Part shown: piece after piece, positions 35,620 through 44,092 of the stretch
Layout: every line of letters starts with the position of its first letter
Position numbering within the stretch: the first letter of the stretch is position 1
Assembly: GCA_021604005.1 (NCBI GenBank)
Contig: BQIV01000022.1
Span: forward strand, 1 to 64,000
From: Nitrospirales bacterium
GTDB lineage: Bacteria; Nitrospirota; Nitrospiria; Nitrospirales; UBA8639
Length of the DNA: 64,000 nucleotides
Reading direction: 5' to 3'
The notes under the pieces: generated by a model
The model's database searches: none
Told to the model about the DNA's origin: nothing
The model's input: the letters and a program-made list of their open reading frames with translations, nothing else
Position numbers and translations under genes: made by a program

Positions 35620-37050
35620 ATGATCTTCAAACAATATTATCTCAAGAGTCTTTCTCATGCGTCGTATCTAATAGGTGACGAAGGAACGCATGTGGCAGTA
35701 ATCATAGACCCTCAGCGTGATATCGAACAGTATCTGGTAGACCTTGAATCGCATGGGCTGAAGTTAAAGTACGTATTTCTCACTCACTTCCATGCCGACT
35801 TTGTCGCAGGCCATCTTGATCTCCATCATCAAACAGGCGCAGAAATTTGTTTAGGGGCCAAGGCACATACAGATTATGCCTTTCATGCCGTGCATGATGG
35901 ATTTGAAGTTGAACTAGGCACCATTCGGCTGAAAATTTTAGAAACACCAGGACACACGCCAGAAGGCATTTCTCTCCTCGTGTATGACCAAACCAAATCA
36001 CTGGAGCAGCCTTACGCGGTTCTGACGGGTGATACGTTGTTCGTTGATGATGTGGGACGCCCTGATGTAATGGCTGCCGTAGGGTATGATCCGAAGGTAT
36101 TAGCCGGACAACTCTACGACTCACTCCACGAAAAGCTGCTTGGGCTACCAGATGAAGTACTCCTATATCCCGCTCATGGGGCAGGATCGTTGTGCGGAAA
36201 ACAATTAGGAGCAGAAACGTCCTCAACTATTGGGACGCAACGTCAACGTAACTATGCCTTGCAACCGATGTCTAAAGAGGCGTTTGTGGAATTAGTAACG
36301 ACTGACCTCCCTGAGGCTCCAGAGTACTTCGGGTACGATGCGTTTCTCAATCGCCGTGAACACCCAACACTTCATGACCGGTTAAAGCAAACACTCAAAT
36401 CACTTGAACTTGACGACGTGATTCATCTCAAGAGTTCCCGGGCACAAATTGTAGACGTCAGAACTCCTGAAGAATTTGCCATGGGGCATATGTGTGGCAA
36501 TTTAAACATCTCTCTCGACGGAAAATTTGAAACGTGGTCGGCCATCATGCTTACTCGCGAACAGCCAATAGTCGTGATCGCTGAACCCGGTCAGGAGCGG
36601 GAGGCAATGATCCGACTCGCACGGGTGGGATATGATCACATTGCCGGATATCTTCATCGTGGTCCCCATGCCTTGGCCTCGACTCCTGAATTGACACTTC
36701 GAACGCACCGTATTTCCGCAACCCATCTTAGCGAACTCATTATGACAACGAATCGGCCACATATTTTAGATGTTCGATCCAAAGACGAATGGGCACAACG
36801 TCACATCGATGAGAGTCGAAATATTCCCTTACCAGAACTCACACAACATCTTTTAGAGATTCCAACCGATCACTCTGTTGTCGTTCACTGCGCAGCAGGC
36901 TATCGATCATCGATTGCCGTCAGTCTGTTGGAACATCACGGTTTTACCAACATGAAAGATCTTGTTGGCGGCTTCAATGCATGGGAAGAACAAGTTGTCA
37001 ATCCTTCGTTACAATCGTCTGAATCACTGCAACAGGCTGGAGGTCGTTGA
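35620..37050 (+). CDS. Metallo-beta-lactamase-fold persulfide dioxygenase with two rhodanese domains
   Basis: 476 residues. N-terminal MBL domain (1-250) with metal motif LTHFHADFVAGH, later GHTPEG and LLYPAHGAGS, like ETHE1/BLH persulfide dioxygenases. Two rhodanese domains follow. The first (about 268-360) lacks the catalytic Cys: its loop reads VVIAEPGQEREA. The second (about 370-465) keeps it (VVHCAAGYRSS). Such fusions oxidise glutathione- or protein-bound persulfides to sulfite. GGAG 7 nt before the ATG supports the start. Confidence 0.9.
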   Translation: MIFKQYYLKSLSHASYLIGDEGTHVAVIIDPQRDIEQYLVDLESHGLKLKYVFLTHFHADFVAGHLDLHHQTGAEICLGAKAHTDYAFHAVHDGFEVELGTIRLKILETPGHTPEGISLLVYDQTKSLEQPYAVLTGDTLFVDDVGRPDVMAAVGYDPKVLAGQLYDSLHEKLLGLPDEVLLYPAHGAGSLCGKQLGAETSSTIGTQRQRNYALQPMSKEAFVELVTTDLPEAPEYFGYDAFLNRREHPTLHDRLKQTLKSLELDDVIHLKSSRAQIVDVRTPEEFAMGHMCGNLNISLDGKFETWSAIMLTREQPIVVIAEPGQEREAMIRLARVGYDHIAGYLHRGPHALASTPELTLRTHRISATHLSELIMTTNRPHILDVRSKDEWAQRHIDESRNIPLPELTQHLLEIPTDHSVVVHCAAGYRSSIAVSLLEHHGFTNMKDLVGGFNAWEEQVVNPSLQSSESLQQAGGR

Positions 37051-37069
37051 GTCGGGAAAGGAACGAGAC

Positions 37070-37933
37070 GTGAAAGTTGTTGTTGCCGTTGATGGATCAC
37101 AACAGACTAAACTACTCACGCACAATCTACACGCATTGGCTCCACTCGAAGAAATTATTCTGCTCCATGCTCTTCAGGTACCCCAGTTAGCGTATCCTGG
37201 GACGGGCATGGGTATTGGGCATGAGTTTTCGATGTATGCGGAACAAGCGTTACGAGTTGAAGGAGCCCGCATACTCGAAAACGTCACGTCTCAAATTCCA
37301 CATGATCTTGGGCCCGTTCATCAGCGACTTGAACGAGGCTCTCCGGCGGAAGTGATTGTTTCTGTCTCGGAACGTGAGAAAGCCGACCTCATTATCATTG
37401 GTTCACGTGGTCTCGGCATGATTCGAGAACAAGTCCTTGGGAGTGTCTCACATCGTGTTATGACCCATGCCGAGTGCTCAACACTTGTGATGAAAGCCGG
37501 GGACAACGTATTCCAACATATTCTTGTTCCGATAGAGCACACATCAGACGCGGAACGCATCGTGTCGTTTTTTGGAATGAAACCACTTCGAGAAAACGTC
37601 CAACTCTCACTCCTCCACGTGATTCCATTCGCACAACCTGTTCTGCCAGTAGGCGCCCTTCTTCCAGAGTCGTGGCGAAAAGATCTCATGGAAAGTGGAG
37701 AGCAGTTATTGAATGAGATTGGGAACCGCCTTTCATCTCTGGGGTATAACACATCAGTGACAGTCGTGACTGGAGCCCCTTCCATTGCCATTCATGAGGA
37801 AGCTCGAAGATTGAAGGCTAACTTGATTGTGCTGGGTAACCGGAAACATGGGAAGTTGAGTCGGTTTCTTTTGGGAAGTGTATCTCATTCAGTCATCCAT
37901 CACGAGACATGCTCAGTCTTGCTCGTGAAATAA
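37070..37933 (+). CDS. Universal stress protein, two Usp domains
   Basis: 287 residues from the GTG at 37070 (AAAGGAA upstream), giving the normal start VKVVVAVDGSQQ. Two tandem UspA domains. The first ends with the ATP-binding loop GSRGLGMIREQVLGSVSHRV, the second with GNRKHGKLSRFLLGSVSHSV (G-x2-G-x9-G-S pattern). Very similar in layout to the proteins at 48979 and 60530. It starts 19 bp after the MBL-rhodanese gene, so probably the same operon. Confidence 0.92.
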   Translation: MKVVVAVDGSQQTKLLTHNLHALAPLEEIILLHALQVPQLAYPGTGMGIGHEFSMYAEQALRVEGARILENVTSQIPHDLGPVHQRLERGSPAEVIVSVSEREKADLIIIGSRGLGMIREQVLGSVSHRVMTHAECSTLVMKAGDNVFQHILVPIEHTSDAERIVSFFGMKPLRENVQLSLLHVIPFAQPVLPVGALLPESWRKDLMESGEQLLNEIGNRLSSLGYNTSVTVVTGAPSIAIHEEARRLKANLIVLGNRKHGKLSRFLLGSVSHSVIHHETCSVLLVK

Positions 37934-38043
37934 GAAACGGGAAAAGACACGTGTCTAGTTGCTGAACGACAGTACGGGCCTGAATTCCAGAGACGTTCAA
38001 AAAAATTCCCGTTTTCACCTCTCACAAAAGGAATTCCTACACG

Positions 38044-38964
38044 ATGAATATCTTACTTGCCATTGATAGCTCTCCCCCTGGCAATGCTGCCGCTCAATTT
38101 ATTCAAAACATTGAATTTCCCCATGGATCCTCTCTACACCTTCTCAAAGTGGTCGACCCCAAACACCTAGTCGATGTCTCAAGTAAAAAGCCAAAGAAAA
38201 AGAATACGTCATCTGGGACATCTGTTCAATCACACGAAACTGACAAGGCTTGGCAACTCATGAATCAACTCTGTCAAAGGATGGAAGACCCTACACGTGA
38301 GACGATCCCCCTTGTCTCGGTGGGAAACCCAGGAGCAGAAATTCTTTCAGTCATCGAACATCACAAGATCGATCTGGTTGTGCTTGGAACCCACAGCCGT
38401 AGAGGGTTGAACCGATTTCTTTTGGGGAGCGTCAGTGAATGGATCGTAACAGAAGCTCCATGTTCGACATTAATCATCCGGGGCAAAACACGCACGAAGA
38501 AATCGAAAGGCATGAACATTCTCCTCGCATCTGATGGGTCTCCCGATGCGGATACTGCTGTGAGATTTCTGAAGAGCGTGGAGTTTCCTCAATCATCAAA
38601 ACTCACGCTTCTTCACGTCGTGAAAAAACATTTTTATCAAACTGAGCAACTTGTGACGACAATAAAAAAAACGTCATCTGACTTTGTTCAATCGGCCGAA
38701 GACCTCTTGCAAGAACGTGGACGAGAAGGCGCTGAACTTCTTGAAAACATCCGCACAATGGTCCAAGAGACAGGACTGAACGTGAATGAACACCTTGCGT
38801 TTGGTTACGAAGCTGACGAAATTCTCAAATGCGCAAAACGAATTCGAGCAGATCTGATCATTCTGGGATCAAAAGGGGTAACCAATCTTCGAAAATTCCT
38901 TCTAGGAAGCGTCTCCAGTAAAATTGTCCGCCATGCGCCATGTTCAGTGTTAGTGGTTCGATAA
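38044..38964 (+). CDS. Universal stress protein, two Usp domains
   Basis: 306 residues, MNILLAIDSSPPGNAAAQF at the start and a second domain from about residue 158 (MNILLASDGSPDADTAVRFL). Both domains have the nucleotide loop (GTHSRRGLNRFLLGSVSEWI and GSKGVTNLRKFLLGSVSSKI). A Lys/Ser-rich linker (SSKKPKKKNTSSGTSV) is inserted in the first domain. It follows the previous Usp gene by 110 bp with an AAAGGAATT site before the start. Confidence 0.92.
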   Translation: MNILLAIDSSPPGNAAAQFIQNIEFPHGSSLHLLKVVDPKHLVDVSSKKPKKKNTSSGTSVQSHETDKAWQLMNQLCQRMEDPTRETIPLVSVGNPGAEILSVIEHHKIDLVVLGTHSRRGLNRFLLGSVSEWIVTEAPCSTLIIRGKTRTKKSKGMNILLASDGSPDADTAVRFLKSVEFPQSSKLTLLHVVKKHFYQTEQLVTTIKKTSSDFVQSAEDLLQERGREGAELLENIRTMVQETGLNVNEHLAFGYEADEILKCAKRIRADLIILGSKGVTNLRKFLLGSVSSKIVRHAPCSVLVVR

Positions 38965-39077
38965 TCACAAGACAAGAATTCTCACACACAAGGATATCAA
39001 GAGATTTCATGAAGAATTCTAGTAAGACAAAATTGGGAGATCTCGAAGGATTACCTCATCCCCAAAAAGTAGAAATA

Positions 39078-39428
39078 TTATTCGGATGATTTGTGTGTGA
39101 TTTCCGTCAGGTCCATTGAAAATTCTGAGCCATCAGTCAGACAGATGCTACCCGCAGAACCAACGAGTAACGTCACCGTATCCAGTAGAAGATCTGCAGG
39201 CAATTCGTACACGATTAAGGTGCCTGAAGCGATAGAGAAAATCTTTATGCGATCATCACGTCTTTCGACAAATTCTCCATTTAACGAATCTTTGATATAA
39301 GTATGCCCCTTCACCTTGGCAATTCCATTCTCATAGCCAAGAACCGTCCCAATAAAATACCGAGTTTGGTCGTCGGCAAATAGCCGACGGTGAACCACTA
39401 AGACTTTACTCCCATTACTTAAGATCAT
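39078..39428 (-). CDS. Hypothetical protein, 116 aa
   Basis: No family recognised. It looks like a small all-beta soluble protein: VLVVHRRLFADDQTRYFIGT, VLGYENGIAKVKGHTYIKD, DRIKIFSIASGTLIVYELP and a tail LTDGSEFSMDLTEITHKSSE. The DLLLDTVTLL and YENGIAKVKG segments suggest a barrel or PilZ/SH3-like fold. It is encoded 46 bp after a CBS-domain gene and could be its partner. Confidence 0.65.
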   Translation of the reverse strand: MILSNGSKVLVVHRRLFADDQTRYFIGTVLGYENGIAKVKGHTYIKDSLNGEFVERRDDRIKIFSIASGTLIVYELPADLLLDTVTLLVGSAGSICLTDGSEFSMDLTEITHKSSE

Positions 39429-39474
39429 CGTCTACTCCTTGCATTAAGATGCTTCAAAGCCATCACTACTGCAT

Positions 39475-40116
39475 TCAAACCCAAAGTTCAAACGGCGCTG
39501 TATTCACGACGGTTCGAAGAACATCACTGCGAGTGAGAATCCCAACAAGTTCATCACGATCATTGACTACTGGCATGGCGCCGATTCGTTCTTGGAAGAA
39601 GACTCGAGCAATTTCTCGAATTTCCGTTTCCGGTCCGGCTGAGAGGACGTGTGTCACCATAATACGGTTAATCGAAACATGTTGAGCGTGTTTCATCGTA
39701 TTCTGTGATCCAGAACAATATTCAATGGTGGCAGAAAACAAATCTCGATCAGAGAGGATTCCCACAAGCTTGCCTTCTGGGGACACCACCGGAACATGCC
39801 GAAACCGATTTTCCCTGACCAGGTCCCACGCGTGGGAAAGCGGTGCCGTCATTGATAGTGTCATGACGGGTGACGTCATAATCTGCTTGGCAAGAATAGC
39901 TGGCTGTCGGTCAACGGTGGGTTTGCCTCCACCGTACTGATAGGCATCGGCCGCACGTCCCTGTGTATATTCGCCTTCCGCTAAAGGGAGTTTCGGATTG
40001 TGAGGAGACGGTCTTTGAACCGGCGTAGATTGGGAAATCTTCTGGGTTCTTCTATTCCAAATAGCTCCTGGTACATATGGAGCTTTGATACCTCCTTCAT
40101 TCCACACAAGAAACAT
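39475..40116 (-). CDS. CBS-domain pair protein
   Basis: 213 residues: an 80-residue N-terminal extension (YTQGRAADAYQYGGGKP) without known domain, then two CBS motifs (about 78-140: MTSPVMTLSMTAPLSHAWDL, HVPVVSPEGKLVGILSDRDL; about 150-208: MVTHVLSAGPETEIREIARV, MPVVNDRDELVGILTRSDVL). CBS pairs bind adenine nucleotides and act as energy sensors. In the middle of a Usp cluster, an ATP/AMP-sensing role fits. Confidence 0.88.
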   Translation of the reverse strand: MFLVWNEGGIKAPYVPGAIWNRRTQKISQSTPVQRPSPHNPKLPLAEGEYTQGRAADAYQYGGGKPTVDRQPAILAKQIMTSPVMTLSMTAPLSHAWDLVRENRFRHVPVVSPEGKLVGILSDRDLFSATIEYCSGSQNTMKHAQHVSINRIMVTHVLSAGPETEIREIARVFFQERIGAMPVVNDRDELVGILTRSDVLRTVVNTAPFELWV

Positions 40117-40169
40117 GGCTTCGTGACGTTCTTCTTCGAATCAGATGAATGAATGCCTCTCTTCGAACC

Positions 40170-40352
40170 TCATCGATCACTTGGGACACATGGCAGATCT
40201 GGAAAGCCCATTTGCACGACTGTTCGTTCATCGAGACACGCTTCGTTCAACTTCATCACGTATTGGATATCAAACTTGTACAGGGTGGCGCTGTATCGTT
40301 TCGGTATAACTAAAACGGCTATCGCAAGCATCACCATGATCCCAAACAACAA
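40170..40352 (-). CDS. Possible small membrane protein, 60 aa
   Basis: A frame just upstream of the CBS gene on the same strand begins with a hydrophobic segment (FGIMVMLAIAVLVIPKRYSA) and continues with a protein-like polar part (ERTVVQMGFPDLPCVPSDR). The likely start is one of the ATGs near 40337; GGGA precedes it at short distance. No family is recognised and the coding status is uncertain. Otherwise the 40117-40490 interval appears empty. Confidence 0.3.
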   Translation of the reverse strand: MLFGIMVMLAIAVLVIPKRYSATLYKFDIQYVMKLNEACLDERTVVQMGFPDLPCVPSDR

Positions 40353-40490
40353 GACCTAGTTTTCCAACTTTCTCATGCCTTTCAGTTATAGACTAGGGTT
40401 CCTTTACTTCTTAGTCCAGAATCTGCTTTATGTCAAAATTTTTGTTATACGCCGGAACGTCATTGAGTCTGAATCATGTAGCCTTTCGCA

Positions 40491-41417
40491 CTAGGTCCTC
40501 CGTGGCCGTATGACCAAGGTTGAGCAAGACGTATACCCGGCCACCCATTCGGAGACACTGCCCATGTGAAACCGTTCGGGACCCGTCAACCCCTTTGAAC
40601 CGAGAACGGCAAGATCAGCTTTTGCGCTTTCGAGCTGATCGAGAATCACTTTTCTCGGCTCACCCTCTTTGACATCTGCGGTCACACGATAGCCTTCTTT
40701 AAGAAAGAACTCTCGATATTGTGCTGTAACTTCCTTTGCTCGCATTTGAAAAGGCTTCATCAGACTTTTTGCGTGCGATTTAGAAAGAAGCTTCGGACCA
40801 ATATCCGTCAAGAACTGTGGCACGACCGAGAGGACATTGAGCGAGATGGCCTCGTCCGACAGGATCGGCGCGAGCCATGAATGAAATGCGCTGACCGCAC
40901 GCTTCGAGGCATTGGAGCCATCCACAGCTAGTACGACTTTCGGTTTTTCTGAGATTGGCTCTTTCACTGTTAAGACTGCACAGGGCGCGTGAGTCAAGAC
41001 TTTCCGTGAGACGCTCCCCATGAGATAGCCAGTGATGTTACTCAGTCCTCGTGACCCCATGACAATCAGATCGGCCTTTCGTTTTTCAGCCTGCTTCGTC
41101 ACCACATTAGTAACATGTCCATGCGTCAACACCGTCCGAATCGCAACAAAAGGTTTCGTATGTGCCTGATTAATCGCGATGGCCGCATGGTTTTCAGCTT
41201 GTTTCAAAAGTTGTTTGCCATCTTGATTCATCGCGGTGATCACTTTCTTGACCTTAGCAGCACTCGCTCCTTCTTTCTTCATCCCCTGCCGCAATTGCAC
41301 ATCATCTACCACATGGAGGAGCACGACCTCTCTTAGGGATTGATGAAACAATGTCCCCAAAGCCTCAACGGCCCAATTTGAAAATTCAGAACCGTCGACC
41401 GCACATAACACTTTCAT
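40491..41417 (-). CDS. Universal stress protein, two Usp domains
   Basis: 308 residues, MKVLCAVDGSEFSNWAVEAL at the start and a second Usp domain from about residue 160 (KVVLAVDGSNASKRAVSAF). Nucleotide loops: GSRGLSNITGYLMGSVSRKV and GSKGLTGPERFHMGSVSEWV. The gene overlaps the upstream macro-domain gene by 4 bp (ATGA type), so the two are translated together under the sigma-54 site at 42051. Confidence 0.92.
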   Translation of the reverse strand: MKVLCAVDGSEFSNWAVEALGTLFHQSLREVVLLHVVDDVQLRQGMKKEGASAAKVKKVITAMNQDGKQLLKQAENHAAIAINQAHTKPFVAIRTVLTHGHVTNVVTKQAEKRKADLIVMGSRGLSNITGYLMGSVSRKVLTHAPCAVLTVKEPISEKPKVVLAVDGSNASKRAVSAFHSWLAPILSDEAISLNVLSVVPQFLTDIGPKLLSKSHAKSLMKPFQMRAKEVTAQYREFFLKEGYRVTADVKEGEPRKVILDQLESAKADLAVLGSKGLTGPERFHMGSVSEWVAGYTSCSTLVIRPRRT

Positions 41418-41902
41418 AACTTCTCCTTGGCTTTCACACCCTTATGAAATACCGTATAGACATAAATAGGGATGGCCAGCTCACCAAGATGTTGAGTAAT
41501 GAGTAGTCGAACCTCTTCCCACTTTAATGCCCCAACACCGGTCGCCAATCTGGGCAATGCAAGACTCTTCACACCTTCTTTCTCGACTAGTAGTTTCAGT
41601 TCTCGCAATGCATGATTGACATACACTGTTGTCGCACGACCAGGTCGACCGCCTTGAACAGGGGATGCTTCTTGTGTCAGTAAATGGACAAGACGCTTGC
41701 CTTCAGCTCCTCCCCATATGACGATCTCCCCGGGCTTTGGATTATTCACTTGGCAATAATGGCGAAAATCCTTGACCATGGCTGGCCACTGCTCACGTAG
41801 ACTCAGAGCCAGTCCCTGCGAAAAATGGTCTCCTGGTGCCACGCCATGTGCAATGCACTCTGATTCTGTGCGTAAAATGTCTCCTTCGACTTCATGAATC
41901 AT
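41414..41902 (-). CDS. Macro-domain (ADP-ribose binding) protein
   Basis: About 162 residues from the ATG at 41902, preceded by GAGAGG; it gives the usual opening MIHEVEGDILRTES. A longer GTG start at 41950 is less likely. Macro-domain motifs are IAHGVAPGDHFSQGLALSL and ALPRLATGVGALKWEEV. Such proteins bind or hydrolyse ADP-ribose or its protein adducts. Coupling to a Usp gene by a 4-bp overlap suggests a shared nucleotide- or NAD-linked stress function. Confidence 0.87.
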   Translation of the reverse strand: MIHEVEGDILRTESECIAHGVAPGDHFSQGLALSLREQWPAMVKDFRHYCQVNNPKPGEIVIWGGAEGKRLVHLLTQEASPVQGGRPGRATTVYVNHALRELKLLVEKEGVKSLALPRLATGVGALKWEEVRLLITQHLGELAIPIYVYTVFHKGVKAKEKL

Positions 41903-42050
41903 CTCATTCGCCTCTCGGAGTATAGGTTCTACAAATTTCTCACTAAACACGCCTCATGAATCCACGATTACACGCACCAGAAATCATTCAATATGCACCT
42001 TATCTTTGAACAGTCCGATAACCACATCTTTAAGCTACAGGTGCTGAATA

Positions 42051-42066
42051 AGCAAAAGAAGGACCA
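42051..42066 (-). promoter_or_regulatory. Sigma-54 promoter of the macro/Usp operon
   Basis: Minus strand TGGTCCTTCTTTTGCT, GG-N10-GC with TTGCT at -12, about 150 bp before the macro-domain start. It is the only promoter-like site seen in the 41951-42322 interval, which otherwise holds no gene. Confidence 0.75.
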
Positions 42067-43337
42067 CTACCCTTGCATTTAAAACCTCCTTTTTTGTGTC
42101 CTTTTCTACATAACTCTGTGGTCATGTCCCAATTTGCGACGATACCCACTTCCTTTTGTGTAGATTTTCGCTACGCTCTGGTCTGTAATTACAGACCATT
42201 CATCACTAAAGGCACACATCCTTTGGCACTGTGCTTGCTGGATAATATGTAACGAAACGATAATTGAATGATAAAAACATTCTCTTTCTTCCTTGCGCCT
42301 TGTTCATTCCTTTCTTCTTGTAAGAGATAGTATTCATTTGAATGTCCTTCTCGAACTTCTCATCCTCATTGTACTTGCCAGGGTCTTCGGTGAGGCGGCT
42401 GAACACCTTGGACAGCCCTCTGCAGTCGGCGAACTCAGCGCCGGCGTCATGCTGACAGCAGCCGCTTCCCTGTAGGGACCGTCTATTCCTATTTTCACTC
42501 ATTTGCTCACAAGTCAGACTCTAGAAGAGATTGCCCAAGTTGGAATTTTTTCTCTAGTCCTGTTAGCGGGGATTGAATCGAAACTCGACGAACTTCGCCA
42601 AAATTCTGGCAGCGCCATTTTTGTCGCCCTTGGGGGTGCCCTTGTTCCGCTGATAGCAGGATTCATCTTGGGATGGCTGTTTCTTCCCGAATCAGACGTG
42701 AAATCCGTACAGGCACTTCTGATAGGTATCACCATGTCAATCACCTCGATGCCAGCCACCATCAAGGTCCTGACAGATTTGGGTTACTGCATTCAAGAAT
42801 CGGACAGACCATTGTTGGTGCAGCCATTGTTGACGATATTCTAGGGTTATTCTTACTCGCTCTTGTAACGATGATGATTCAAACCGGGCATATCCCGGCC
42901 CCATTGGCTTTCGCGGTACTTCTAGGCAAGGTAATACTTTTCTTCGGCATCGCTATCAGCCTTGGTATACATGTCTACCCCAGAGTTAGTCAGAACCTTA
43001 AAGCGTTGCAACTCGCTACCGTGGAGTTCAGCGCTCTGATGGTAGTGGCACTTGCATACGGTCTCCTTGCTGAAGCTCTGGATCTGCATTGGATTTTGGG
43101 CGCTTTTATGGCAGGGCTCTATTTTGAACCGAGTCGGGTTGGTCAGGAAGCGTATCAAGAAATGGAGTTGATCGTGACAGGCATTACTCAAGGGGTTCTT
43201 GGACCACTATTTTTTATTTGGATAGGACTCAATGTGGCATTCGAAACTGTTCTGCAAATTCCAATGTTTATCCTCTTCCTCTTAATCATCGCCTTTTGCG
43301 GAAAACTCATTGGTTCCGGCCTGCCTGCTTACTGGCT

Positions 43338-43447
43338 AGGGTACAACCGTCAGGAGGCCTTGGCAGTCGGAGTCGGCATGAGTAGCCGCGGAAGGGTACA
43401 ACCGTCAGGAGGCCTTGGCAGTCGGAGTCGGCATGAGTAGCCGCGGA
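43338..43447. repeat. 55-bp perfect tandem duplication inside the antiporter pseudogene
   Basis: The 55-bp unit starting AGGGTACAACCGTCAGG at 43338 is repeated from 43393. It duplicates the segment encoding YNRQEALAVGVGMSSRG and changes the frame by one base. Confidence 0.95.
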
Positions 43448-43527
43448 GCGGTAGAGCTTATCGTGTTAAGCATTGTCTATGACGCAGGATTATTTTCTTC
43501 CATGGCACCTGAAAACCTTATAGTATA

Positions 43528-43962
43528 GTTTTTTAACTTTCTCTCAGTACCTATGACCTGACGCCTTCAGGCCAGTCCGTTGAGTGAACACCTCTCATAC
43601 TGGGCGGGCTTGTTTGAACGCAGCGAGTTAGCCCGCCCCACCAACCGGGATTCATCTCATCCGATGAACCTGGCCTGGGCGTTCATGGTTTTGGGTCCTT
43701 TTGCCGAAACAAAAGGGCCGCGGCCGCCGGGACGAACCCCGGCAGAGAACAAAGACCTAGGACGATACGCAGTGCAGGTGATGAATGAGGGAAGAAGCCA
43801 TATTCTTGAGCAAAAGGTCCTCTACCACTATAGCGAATCCATACGTTTCAAACAGGAAAATACAGCTAACCCAGCACGGTACAACGATTGGATCAGCGGA
43901 AGTTATTGGAAACGGCTATAGCATTTTCCAGACAAATAGGTCTTAATGAAAAGTTAAAAAAC
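43528..43962. mobile_element. 435-bp inverted-repeat (MITE-like) element in the antiporter gene
   Basis: The ends GTTTTTTAACTTT (43528-43540) and AAAGTTAAAAAAC (43950-43962) are perfect 13-bp inverted repeats. They are flanked by TATAGTATA (43519-43527) and TATAGTAAA (43963-43971), a 9-bp direct repeat with one mismatch. Removing 444 bp (element plus one flank) rejoins the antiporter reading frame exactly (APENLIV to NLFSALVL). Inside is a GC-rich hairpin (GGCGGGCTTGTTTGAACGC ... AGCCCGCC at about 43601-43637). A frame of 113 codons within reads like translated repeat (AGLFERSELARP) and not like a gene. Confidence 0.85.
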
Positions 43963-44092
43963 TATAGTAAACTTGTTTTCAGCATTAGTCCTCACAATCG
44001 TGCTCACAACCTTCCTGACACTTGTGACAATGCGAAAGGTTCTTTCAAAATCGCCCAGCTGAATAGGACGGATTCATCCGTAGTGAGAATCT

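Larger units (their letters stand above)
42323..44062 (+). pseudogene. Kef/CPA2-type Na+(K+)/H+ antiporter, multiply disrupted
   Basis: Segments of a cation:proton antiporter (about 400 residues when joined) follow one another: NVLLELLILIVLARVFGE; TLEEIAQVGIFSLVLLAGIE; GLLHSRIGQTIVGAAIVDDI (helix with the DD motif); GMSSRGAVELIVLSIV; and SALVLTIVLTTFLTLVTMRK. Four lesions are visible: an in-frame TAG at 42473; a one-base deletion near 42780 (GATTTGGG); a 55-bp tandem duplication at 43338-43447, which restores the first frame; and a 435-bp inverted-repeat element at 43528-43962 before the last helix. The gene stops at 44062, 30 bp before the CDF gene. Confidence 0.88.

Noticed and set aside
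42206-42502. 98-codon minus-strand frame
   Set aside because: Antisense to the first part of the antiporter pseudogene, no ribosome site, composition not protein-like.
43580-43921. 113-codon frame reading AGLFERSELARP...
   Set aside because: It lies inside the 435-bp inverted-repeat element, crosses a GC-rich hairpin and has no ribosome site; it reads like translated repeat DNA.
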